Shown here one piece after another: positions 7,797 through 14,440 of a stretch of 21,512 nt of DNA. The DNA lies in NCBI GenBank assembly GCA_035283845.1, contig DATESZ010000055.1, positions 1-21,512 of the forward strand, written 5' to 3'. Below the pieces are notes generated by a model that saw only the letters and a list, made by a program, of their open reading frames with translations, did no database searches and had not been told where the DNA came from. Each line of letters begins with the position of its first letter. Within the stretch, counting starts at the first letter, position 1. The translations under genes and the position numbers were made by a program. This DNA comes from DATESZ01 sp035283845 (GTDB lineage: Bacteria; Desulfobacterota; Syntrophia; Syntrophales; JACQWR01).

Positions 7797-9188
7797 GTGT
7801 TTAGTCTAACACCCAAGCGTATTATTTTCCGCATTATTTTCCCTTTCACCTTCCTTTTCGGTGTCACGACAGTATTTTCCTGGATTTTTTCAGCTTATTT
7901 CATCACCCGCTATCTCGACCAAAGCCTTGAGCAGCAGATGGTCCGGGTAGCTGACATCATCTCAAAATCCAGTTACGTCCTGAATCCGGCCATACTCAGT
8001 CAGATAAAAAAGGTGATTAATGCGGAGATCGTTATTTTTGACACAAATAATAAGATTGTCAGCGCTACATTCTCAGAGCCTGCCATCCAGGAAGGACGAA
8101 TGGATTTTTTCAAAACATTTTTGGATAGACCGTATATAGGCAAGGAGGTGAAGTTCGGCAGGATCAGCTATCGGATCATCATCAACCCCATTGCCCTGCC
8201 GACGCAAGGACAGGCCTTTCTGTCTCTCTGGATGCCCATGGAGGAAGCTGATAAACTAAGGACTAAAATTATTTTAGGTCTGGGGGGCATTACGCTATTG
8301 GGTATTCTCGCCATGGCCGGGATGGGGTATCTGATTGCCCGCGGGATTACATCCCCCGTGGAAAAACTGGTCAAGGTGGCCGAAAAAGTATCCGATGGGG
8401 ATTTCAGCGAAAGAGCGCGTTTTAAAAGGGGTGATGAAATCGGCAGGCTGGCAAATGCGTTTAATTATATGATCGATCGACTCAAAATTTTTGAAAACCG
8501 GTTGGTGGAGTCAGAAAAACTGGCCACCGCCGGACAGATGGCCGTCGGCCTGGCTCACGAGATACGTAATCCCCTGACAAGCATCAAAATGTTTGGGCAG
8601 GTACTTTACAACCGCTTAAAAGAGCAGGCCGAAAATCAAAAAATTCTCAATTCTTTAATCAAGGAGATCGACCGGCTGGACCGGATTATACAGGAGATAA
8701 TCAACCGTGCACGGCCCGGAGAGTTGCAGCGTAATTGGGAGGACCTGAACCGGCATGTGGAAGAAGTGATTCAGTTGGCAGCCGATAATCTTTCCGGGCA
8801 TAAAATAAAAATAAAACGGAATCTGGCAGACGATCTTCCGAGAATTTATCTGGACCCGGAAAAATTCAAACAGGTTTTATGGAATCTGATCTTAAACGCC
8901 AAGGAAGCCATGCTCAAAGGGGGAGAGTTGGTGATCTCCACGGCAGCGGACAACCAATTCATTACGCTTTCTGTGGAGGATACCGGGCACGGAATTTCGA
9001 CTGTTGAAGCCGAGCAGTTTTTCCAGCCCTTTTTTACCACCAAACCGGAAGGGATGGGGTTGGGACTGACGATGAGTCGCAATATTGTGCAGCAGCACAA
9101 GGGGCAACTGACACTTGAAAATCGCCCAGCCGGCGGTGCCAAGGCCATTGTCTTGATCCCCATAATCCAGGACAGGCCAAATGACTGA
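7797..9188 (+). CDS. Membrane sensor histidine kinase (HAMP-HisKA-HATPase)
   Basis: A 463-residue kinase with a GTG start (AAGGA upstream). Membrane segments lie near residues 10-36 and 158-182 and flank a periplasmic sensor region of about 120 residues. HAMP follows (VEKLVKVAEKVSDGDFSERA). The phospho-acceptor is H254 in GLAHEIRNPLTSIKMF. The ATP-binding domain has the N box (NLILNAKEAM), G1 (VEDTGHGIS), F box (FFQPFFTTK) and G2 (GMGLGLTMS). HisKA of this type usually pairs with NtrC-class regulators, and such a gene follows 18 bases downstream. Gene order suggests that it is paired with the regulator and perhaps receives its signal through the upstream STN/PDZ protein, from which it is separated by 128 bases. 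That spacer shows no convincing promoter. Confidence 0.95.
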   Translation: MFSLTPKRIIFRIIFPFTFLFGVTTVFSWIFSAYFITRYLDQSLEQQMVRVADIISKSSYVLNPAILSQIKKVINAEIVIFDTNNKIVSATFSEPAIQEGRMDFFKTFLDRPYIGKEVKFGRISYRIIINPIALPTQGQAFLSLWMPMEEADKLRTKIILGLGGITLLGILAMAGMGYLIARGITSPVEKLVKVAEKVSDGDFSERARFKRGDEIGRLANAFNYMIDRLKIFENRLVESEKLATAGQMAVGLAHEIRNPLTSIKMFGQVLYNRLKEQAENQKILNSLIKEIDRLDRIIQEIINRARPGELQRNWEDLNRHVEEVIQLAADNLSGHKIKIKRNLADDLPRIYLDPEKFKQVLWNLILNAKEAMLKGGELVISTAADNQFITLSVEDTGHGISTVEAEQFFQPFFTTKPEGMGLGLTMSRNIVQQHKGQLTLENRPAGGAKAIVLIPIIQDRPND

Positions 9189-9206
9189 TGTAAATTGTAG
9201 GGTAAA

Positions 9207-10625
9207 ATGACGAAAATTATGGTCGTAGATGATGAAGAGATGATCCGGTTCGCATTTGAACAGTTTTTAAGCGATGAAGGCTATGAGCCCCTTCTCGCAT
9301 CTGATGCAGATACAGCGATTGCAAAGATTAGGTCTCAGACACCACAGATTGTTTTTCTGGATTATCGCCTGCCCGGGACAGATGGGCTGGAACTGCTCAA
9401 AATAATTCGTGATATCGATCCGTCAATTGCCGTGGTTTTCATGACCGCTTTTGGGGCCATGGATGTGGCCATAAAAGCCATGCAGCTAAACGCCTATGAT
9501 TACCTGACCAAGCCCCTGGATCTGGAAAAGGTCCGCGTTTTGATCCACCGGATCCTGGAAGGGAAAAAGTCCATAAAGGGGCTTAAACCGGGGGAAGGTG
9601 GACCGGACACCCAGGTTTCCAAAGACCAGATCATGGGCAAGGGTGTGGCCATGCAGGAAGTCTTCAAAATGATCGGATTGCTCACCATGCAGGATGTGAC
9701 GGTTTTGATCACCGGAGAAAGCGGGGTCGGTAAGGAGCTGGTTGCCAGAGCCATTCATGCAAATAGTCCACGGAGTCAAAAACCTTTTGTGGCCCTTAAT
9801 TGCGGTGCGGTGCCGGACACTTTGCTGGAGGCGGAAATGTTCGGTTATGAGAAAGGGGCATTTACAGGCGCAGATGCGCAAAAACCGGGAAAATTTGAGG
9901 TCGCCAATGGCGGTGTCATCTTCCTGGATGAAATCGGCGAGCTGAAACCTTCACTTCAGGTAAAGCTGCTGCGTGTCCTTCAGGAAAAGACCTTTGAACG
10001 TTTGGGAGGAAATGTGTCCATACCAACGGACGCAAGAATTCTTGCCGCAACCAACAAAGATCTTGAAGATCAGGTGGAGGCCGGAAATTTCCGAAAGGAT
10101 TTATTTTTCCGGCTGCATCTGGTCCATCTGCATTTGCCTCCCCTCAGGGATCGCATGGATGATATCTCGCCATTGGTGGATCATTTTATCAAAAAGGCCA
10201 ATCTTGAAATGGGGCGCAATGTGCGGGGGATTACCCGGGAAGCATTAACGCGTCTTCAGGGTTATAACTGGCCTGGAAATGTGCGTGAGCTTGAGAATCA
10301 AATCAGACGGGCGATGGTTCTGTCCAGGGAGGATGTCCTTCCGGAATATCTTTTCGATATGAAGAGCGATCAGCTCTCTGTAAAAGATCGCATGCCTGAG
10401 GAGCAACTTTCAAAAATAACAGGGCAGTTTTTTACAGAAGCGCTGAAAATGTCCAATCAACCAGGGAAGGTATTTGATCAGGCCGTAAGTATTGTTGAAC
10501 AAACCCTGATACGGGAAGCGATAAAACGTACCCAAGGAAACCAGATGCAGGCCGCAGATATTTTGGGAATACACCGCTCGACGCTTCGAAAAAAGATCCG
10601 AGACTATAAAATTGAACATCCTTAA
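9207..10625 (+). CDS. NtrC-family sigma-54-dependent response regulator
   Basis: A 472-residue three-domain regulator. Receiver domain residues 3-118 have the acidic pair D8-D9, phospho-acceptor D52 (VFLDYRLPG) and the conserved Lys in YLTKPLDLEKV. The AAA+ domain has Walker A GESGVGKE (170-177), the sigma-54 contact loop GAFTGA (217-222), Walker B (GVIFLDEIGE) and the arginine-finger region (FRKDLFFRLH). The C-terminal Fis-type helix-turn-helix (GNQMQAADILGIHRSTLRKKIRDY) binds DNA. All elements needed for open-complex formation at sigma-54 promoters are intact. A sigma-54 promoter and a matching upstream dyad lie just after this gene, so the adjacent RNA/leader is a strong candidate target. 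Confidence 0.97.
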   Translation: MTKIMVVDDEEMIRFAFEQFLSDEGYEPLLASDADTAIAKIRSQTPQIVFLDYRLPGTDGLELLKIIRDIDPSIAVVFMTAFGAMDVAIKAMQLNAYDYLTKPLDLEKVRVLIHRILEGKKSIKGLKPGEGGPDTQVSKDQIMGKGVAMQEVFKMIGLLTMQDVTVLITGESGVGKELVARAIHANSPRSQKPFVALNCGAVPDTLLEAEMFGYEKGAFTGADAQKPGKFEVANGGVIFLDEIGELKPSLQVKLLRVLQEKTFERLGGNVSIPTDARILAATNKDLEDQVEAGNFRKDLFFRLHLVHLHLPPLRDRMDDISPLVDHFIKKANLEMGRNVRGITREALTRLQGYNWPGNVRELENQIRRAMVLSREDVLPEYLFDMKSDQLSVKDRMPEEQLSKITGQFFTEALKMSNQPGKVFDQAVSIVEQTLIREAIKRTQGNQMQAADILGIHRSTLRKKIRDYKIEHP

Positions 10626-10687
10626 TCCGCATTTGTCATTTTCCCTTAGCGTTGATTTCCTTCATGAGAATTGCCGGTTAATGGTAC

Positions 10688-10712
10688 TTTTTGTCCATCC
10701 AATGAACAAAAA
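10688..10712. promoter_or_regulatory. Upstream activator dyad (probable response-regulator site)
   Basis: TTTTTGTCCAT (10688-10698), spacer CCA, then ATGAACAAAAA (10702-10712): an 11-3-11 inverted repeat with one mismatch. It is centred about 138 bases before the predicted sigma-54 start at 10838, the usual place for an NtrC-type activator site. The AT-rich stretch between (about 10770-10808) could be bent or bind IHF, but no clean IHF consensus is seen. No T-run follows the right arm, so it is not a terminator of the regulator gene. Confidence 0.65.
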
Positions 10713-10811
10713 ATATCATTTCGAAGGTCTGCAGATGTTTTATCTCGATTTGTAAGTTTTCCAACCAGTTGAATTAATAGCATTTATTTATTTTAAATAA
10801 TTTATTAAAGC

Positions 10812-10827
10812 TGGCATGCGCCTTGCT
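10812..10827 (+). promoter_or_regulatory. Sigma-54 promoter (-24/-12)
   Basis: TGGCATGCGCCTTGCT matches the -24/-12 consensus TGGCACG-N4-TTGCW with a single change (T for C at position 6) and exact GG-to-GC spacing. The C at 10826 is -12, so transcription should start near 10838. The site is 187 bases after the stop of a sigma-54 activator gene and downstream of a strong dyad. Confidence 0.82.
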
Positions 10828-10837
10828 TATGAAAATA

Positions 10838-10920
10838 CGTTACTTCCCCAAGTAAAGTGACAAGAAAGTTTCCTCTTTTCAGGGCCGTGCAGTTTTTCCC
10901 CGGCACGGCCCGCTTTTTTT
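10838..10920 (+). ncRNA. Predicted sigma-54-dependent small RNA (or attenuated leader), about 83 nt
   Basis: From the predicted sigma-54 start (10838) to the end of an intrinsic terminator (10920) there is no sensible open reading frame. The RNA would begin with a hairpin TTACTT-CCCC-AAGTAA (10840-10855), then a single-stranded A/U- and pyrimidine-rich stretch containing TTTCCTCTTTT (10869-10879), then a 9-bp terminator stem with loop AGTTTTTCCCCG. Three segments, the two loops and the linker, carry exposed CCCC or CCUC tracts, complementary to purine-rich ribosome-binding sites, as in several anti-Shine-Dalgarno small RNAs. Start and end are predicted, not measured. The alternative is a leader that ends early unless the terminator is overridden, controlling the operon at 11376. 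Confidence 0.62.
10882..10920 (+). terminator. Strong intrinsic terminator
   Basis: GGGCCGTGC (10882-10890) pairs perfectly with GCACGGCCC (10903-10911) across a 12-base loop and is followed by a run of seven T (10914-10920). It lies about 45 bases after the predicted sigma-54 start, far from the end of the response-regulator gene (10625), so it most likely ends the short RNA. Confidence 0.88.
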
Positions 10921-10992
10921 CTAAACACATGAAATTTTTTTACATCTGGCGTTATCTCTGAGAGCTTTGCATAACTATCTGAACTTTCCATT

Positions 10993-11059
10993 CCCAAGAA
11001 TTTCTCAAAATAAAGGCCATGGGACCATTAGCCAACGGATACCTCCCAAAATTCTTGGG
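10993..11059. repeat. Nested inverted repeat
   Basis: CCCAAGAATTT (10993-11003) and AAATTCTTGGG (11049-11059) are perfect 11-bp complements 45 bases apart. Inside lies a second dyad, GGC/ATGG (11015-11022) against CCAT/GCC (11025-11033). As RNA this could fold into one long two-part hairpin; as DNA it could be a small palindromic element. No run of T follows, so it is not a simple terminator. Confidence 0.6.
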
Positions 11060-11214
11060 GAAACGAGCCAGAAAAAAGACATGTAGAAAATATGAAAAAT
11101 ATTGCAATAAATATTCGATATCCATTGACAAATAACCACATTTCTGCCATATTTCCTCCATGTCTCCATAATTGAAAAGTTGATCAACATCATTAGTCAA
11201 CTTCTTTACGAGTA

Positions 11215-11239
11215 CCCCGAATTTTTTGAAAATACGGGG
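11215..11239. promoter_or_regulatory. 11-3-11 dyad upstream of the ebo-type operon
   Basis: CCCCGAATTTT (11215-11225), spacer TTG, AAAATACGGGG (11229-11239), with one mismatch. Geometry (11-3-11) is the same as the dyad at 10688-10712 but the sequence differs. It lies about 140 bases before the YdjY-domain gene. It may be a protein-binding site or an RNA hairpin in the leader. Confidence 0.45.
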
Positions 11240-11375
11240 CAGGAAAACGAACAAGAATCAAATTTTGGAAAACCAGGTCTCTCTTTGGGATAAGTCTGCT
11301 TAAGTTTTTGTATGTCAGGATAAATTCCCTTGTGGGTAAGACAAATCGCAGCTATTACATAAGGATATTGGAACG

Positions 11376-12104
11376 ATGGCTTACATACGATCAAGATTTC
11401 TACTCTACCCTGTTTTTTCAAAAAAAATATGCCTTTGCTTACTGTTGGGCCTGCTGGTTTTCCTACCAATCTTCAACATGAAAGCGCTTGGTTCCGAGCC
11501 TTCCCCAAAACAGGATGTAATAGAATTCGACCATATTTTCGTCAACAAGGTCACTAAAGAGATCAAAATACAGGTCAAGCTGGCCATCAGGGAGGGAATC
11601 CTGGAATATCTTCTGGTTTCAGACCAGGGGAAAACCTATGAAAGTGTTTTTAAACTTGCCAAGGACTTGCCTTCAAAGCTCAATTTTGCCATGCTGCTTC
11701 TGGGCTTCAAACCGCTCAACTTCGATAAATTAATCAAATTGACCCAGAAGGAAACCGGCCGATCCGAATTATTAAAAGATCATGAAACCAGCCTGGTCAA
11801 ACTTGAAGCTAGGCAAAACGGAAAAAAAATTGAGTGGCATAGTTTGATGAAAAACAGGGAGAATGTTAATCTGCAACCAGTCTGGGTATACACCGGAGGC
11901 TTGTTTACCCAGGACAAGCAATATGCCGGCGATCTGGAGTTAAGCCATATCGGCATCTGGCCGGACCCAACCGCCGTGATCAACCTGTTTTCCGGATTTG
12001 GGAATCCTTACCAGGGTGTCTTCGGTTTCCAAATGAACAAAGACAATCCAATGTTGAAAGTGGATCAGGATTTTGAAATCATCATCAGGAGGTATTCAGA
12101 ATGA
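11376..12104 (+). CDS. Exported YdjY-domain protein
   Basis: A 242-residue protein with AAGGA upstream of the ATG. Residues about 17-40 (KKICLCLLLGLLVFLPIFNMKALG) form a signal peptide or anchor. The mature part matches the YdjY-domain family: IEFDHIFVNKVTKEIKIQVKLAIREGILEYLLV, then KTYESVFKLAKDLPSKLNFAMLLLGFKPL, and later QPVWVYTGGLF, GIWPDPTAVINLFSG and a closing DNPMLKVDQDFEIII. Its biochemical role is unknown. It overlaps the next gene by four bases (ATGA), so it is translated together with the secreted squalene-cyclase-like protein, suggesting that the two work as a pair in the periplasm. It is the first gene of the operon leading into the ebo genes. Confidence 0.82.
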   Translation: MAYIRSRFLLYPVFSKKICLCLLLGLLVFLPIFNMKALGSEPSPKQDVIEFDHIFVNKVTKEIKIQVKLAIREGILEYLLVSDQGKTYESVFKLAKDLPSKLNFAMLLLGFKPLNFDKLIKLTQKETGRSELLKDHETSLVKLEARQNGKKIEWHSLMKNRENVNLQPVWVYTGGLFTQDKQYAGDLELSHIGIWPDPTAVINLFSGFGNPYQGVFGFQMNKDNPMLKVDQDFEIIIRRYSE

Positions 12105-13285
12105 AGGGCAAACTATTTCTTTTTTTCTTTTTGGCAGGATTATTTTTATTCAATTCGCTTTGTTTTGGCGAGAGTCGGCCTGTAAAGCTGGCTGCTGAAA
12201 AAGCTATGCTGAAAAATCTTTCTTTGCTCAAAGAAGCAAAACATTCCTTAACTTTATCCTACAAGTATCTGCTGAGTACGCAACAACCGGATGGGTCCTG
12301 GAAAAACAGCACGCCCATTACGGCACTGGTCCTTTACTCCTTTCTGCTGCGCCCGGAATACAATCCGGATGTAAAAACCGGGGCGGCGATGGAAAAAGGC
12401 TTTGCTTATTTAGAAAAGTTTGTCCAACCTGACGGAGGTATCTATCAAAAAGAATACACGAGCTATTCGACGGCGATCTGTCTTCTGGCCTTTACTGAAA
12501 GTAAGCAGGAAAAATATAAGGATATCATCAAAAATGCCAAGAATTTTCTTATTAAGGACCAGGTTGACGAAGGGGAAGGGTATTCTAAAAGCCATCCATT
12601 TTTTGGCGGTATCGGATACGGTGGAGACGACCGGCCGGACCTTTCAAATACCCATCTGGCCCTGGAAGCCATCAAAACTGCCGAGGACTATGAGGAAGAC
12701 TATCACCGGATAATTCCCGGAAGTAAAACGCAAATAGAAAAGGAGGAAAAAGAGCTGGGGTTGCACTGGAAAAAAGCCCTGGTTTTTCTGGCCAGATGCC
12801 AGAATGTCAAGTCCGTAAATGATATGCCTTATGCCACCGATGACGGCGGATTTATTTATGAGACGGGTCACTATAATAGGGAAAGAAGTCACTCCTATGG
12901 GTCCATGACCTACGCCGGGGTCAAAAGCCTGGTGTATGCCAGGGTCGATAAAAACGACATAAGGGTCAAAAAGGCGGTTGCCTGGATCCAGAGCCATTAC
13001 ACCCTGGAGGAAAATCCCGGATTCGGCACCGATGCATTGTATTATTACTACATGACGTTTGCCAAAACCCTGGACGCAATGGAGGAAGATGTTGTTGTGG
13101 ATGTTCAGGGAAAGAAGCACTACTGGCGGCAGGATCTCATCAAAAAACTGATCTCGCTGCAGCATGAAGAAGGGTACTGGGTAAACAAGAATGCAAGATA
13201 CTGGCAAAACATCCAAGAGATGGTTACGGCATTCTCGACCATAGGGATGAAATTTGCTCTTAAAGGGTTGCTGGTTGTAAATTAG
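12101..13285 (+). CDS. Exported prenyltransferase/squalene-cyclase-like repeat protein
   Basis: A 394-residue protein with a clear signal peptide (residues 3-23, LFLFFFLAGLFLFNSLCFG). The mature part shows alpha/alpha-barrel repeats of the terpene cyclase and protein prenyltransferase type: a QW-like motif QQPDGSWKNSTPITALVLYSFL (residues 62-83), VQPDGGIYQKEYTSYSTAICLLAF, DLSNTHLALEAI, GGFIYETGHYNRERSHSYGSMTYAGVKSLVYA, and LISLQHEEGYWVNKNARYWQNIQEMVTAFSTIGMKFAL. The catalytic DXDD motif of squalene-hopene cyclases is not seen, and at about 370 residues it is a single-barrel protein. It may bind rather than cyclise an isoprenoid or peptide substrate in the periplasm. Its start overlaps the YdjY gene stop. 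Confidence 0.8.
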   Translation: MKGKLFLFFFLAGLFLFNSLCFGESRPVKLAAEKAMLKNLSLLKEAKHSLTLSYKYLLSTQQPDGSWKNSTPITALVLYSFLLRPEYNPDVKTGAAMEKGFAYLEKFVQPDGGIYQKEYTSYSTAICLLAFTESKQEKYKDIIKNAKNFLIKDQVDEGEGYSKSHPFFGGIGYGGDDRPDLSNTHLALEAIKTAEDYEEDYHRIIPGSKTQIEKEEKELGLHWKKALVFLARCQNVKSVNDMPYATDDGGFIYETGHYNRERSHSYGSMTYAGVKSLVYARVDKNDIRVKKAVAWIQSHYTLEENPGFGTDALYYYYMTFAKTLDAMEEDVVVDVQGKKHYWRQDLIKKLISLQHEEGYWVNKNARYWQNIQEMVTAFSTIGMKFALKGLLVVN

Positions 13286-13309
13286 CCGGAGCGATAAAAG
13301 GAGAACACC

Positions 13310-13570
13310 ATGAATAGCACGAATGGGGAAAAAGCAAAGCTGTCCTCTCCCAAGTCGGCAAAGGAATTACTGGATATGTATTTTCTGGACATGAGGTGCG
13401 CGCTGCTGGAAACCGCGGCTGCCCTGGACAGGATCGAACGGGCCAGGGGAGGCGCGGATATCTTTACGGACCCGCGCCTTGAAAACATTCAAAAGGCCTG
13501 TGATATTGTCAAAAACGGCAGATCGAACCGGGCCGAGCAGTTTCAGCTGCTTTTTTCAGAACCGGTATAA
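13310..13570 (+). CDS. Small protein of unknown function at the head of the ebo genes
   Basis: An 86-residue, soluble, helix-rich protein with AAAAGGAGAACACC before the ATG. The N-terminus is polar; the core reads KSAKELLDMYFLDMRCALLETAAALDRIERARGG, then DPRLENIQKACDIV and the tail RSNRAEQFQLLFSEPV. No family is recognised. It occupies the place where EboA lies in many ebo clusters, but EboA is usually over 200 residues and no similarity is obvious. It is 24 bases after the previous gene and 23 before eboB, so it is part of the operon. It could be a small partner of EboB or a shortened replacement for EboA. Confidence 0.75.
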   Translation: MNSTNGEKAKLSSPKSAKELLDMYFLDMRCALLETAAALDRIERARGGADIFTDPRLENIQKACDIVKNGRSNRAEQFQLLFSEPV

Positions 13571-13593
13571 CCCTGATAAAAAGAGGTTAACCC

Positions 13594-14436
13594 ATGAAGG
13601 TTATTGAACCCCATATCCACATGATTGCCCGTACAACACAGGACTATGAGCGCATGGCCAGAATGCATACGGTGGCTTGTTGCGAACCGGCCTTTTGGGC
13701 GGGATATGACCGGACATCTTCCCAGGCATTTTACGATTATTTTACCCATATTTCCGAATTTGAACCCACAAGGGCTGCGCAGTATCTAATCCAGCACTAC
13801 TGCTGGGTCTGCATCAATCCCAAGGAAGCCGACGATCTGGTGCTTTCCAGAGAGGTCATATCATTTATCCCGGAGTTTCTGGACAAACCCACCGTTCTGG
13901 GGATTGGAGAGATCGGGATGAATCGCAATACTCCCAATGAGATGACGATTTTTGAAGAGCAGGTTGAACTGGCCATAATGCATGACCGACTGATCTGGAT
14001 TCACGCCCCCCATTTAAAGGACAAGCTGAAAGGAACCGTTATGATGCTGGATTATCTGAAAGGGCATGGGAAAGTCAATCCGGAAAGGGTGGCATTTGAT
14101 CATTCCGAGGAGCACACCCTGAAAATGATCAAAGATGCCGGATTCTGGGCCTCCATGACCATATATCCCGTCACAAAGAATTCTCCTGGCCGCGTGGTGG
14201 ACGCTCTGGAAATTTTCGGAATAGATCACATGCTGGTGGATGCCTCCGGGGACTGGGGACCGTCTGATCCGGGTACGCTGCATGATGCCATCTTTGAGAT
14301 GAGAAGGCGGGGGCATAAGGAAAAGGACATCGAAACGGTATTTTACAATAACCCCTGTTATTTTCTGGGGCAATCGGGAAAATTCAAATTCGGGCCCTTG
14401 ATATCCAAAGAAGAAGCATGGAAGGAAAGCAACTAA
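13594..14436 (+). CDS. eboB: TatD-like metal-dependent hydrolase EboB
   Basis: A 280-residue TIM-barrel hydrolase of the amidohydrolase/TatD group. Metal-site residues are in the usual order: H7 and H9 (EPHIHM), E106 (GIGEIGMN), H137 and H140 (HAPH), H170 (FDHSEEH) and D216 (VDASGDWG). In ebo clusters the TatD-like protein is EboB; its substrate is unknown, and DNase activity should not be assumed. It ends four bases before eboC. The neighbours (UbiA-like, cyclase-like, TIM-barrel and phosphatase-like proteins) confirm the cluster identity. Confidence 0.88.
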   Translation: MKVIEPHIHMIARTTQDYERMARMHTVACCEPAFWAGYDRTSSQAFYDYFTHISEFEPTRAAQYLIQHYCWVCINPKEADDLVLSREVISFIPEFLDKPTVLGIGEIGMNRNTPNEMTIFEEQVELAIMHDRLIWIHAPHLKDKLKGTVMMLDYLKGHGKVNPERVAFDHSEEHTLKMIKDAGFWASMTIYPVTKNSPGRVVDALEIFGIDHMLVDASGDWGPSDPGTLHDAIFEMRRRGHKEKDIETVFYNNPCYFLGQSGKFKFGPLISKEEAWKESN

Positions 14437-14440
14437 TAAA

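Larger units (their letters stand above)
10921..11375. other. 455-bp AT-rich gene-free stretch with several dyads
   Basis: No coding region on either strand is convincing here: minus-strand frames of 60-100 codons exist but have no ribosome site, domain or signal. The stretch holds a long nested inverted repeat (10993-11059), a palindrome GTTGATCAAC (11179-11188) within a 7-bp inverted repeat (11177-11203), and an 11-3-11 dyad (11215-11239). No clear sigma-70 promoter was found for the operon that starts at 11376. A site near 11285 has GG and GC elements, but with wrong spacing for sigma-54. Confidence 0.6.

Noticed and set aside
10952..11254. Minus-strand frames of up to 100 codons in the gene-free stretch
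   Set aside because: No ribosome site, no domain; hydrophobic and aromatic-rich composition is what translated AT-rich noncoding DNA gives, and dyads run through it.
11285..11301. Second sigma-54 promoter before the YdjY gene
   Set aside because: TGGGATAAGTCTGC has GG and GC but the spacing is one base short and the flanking consensus is poor.
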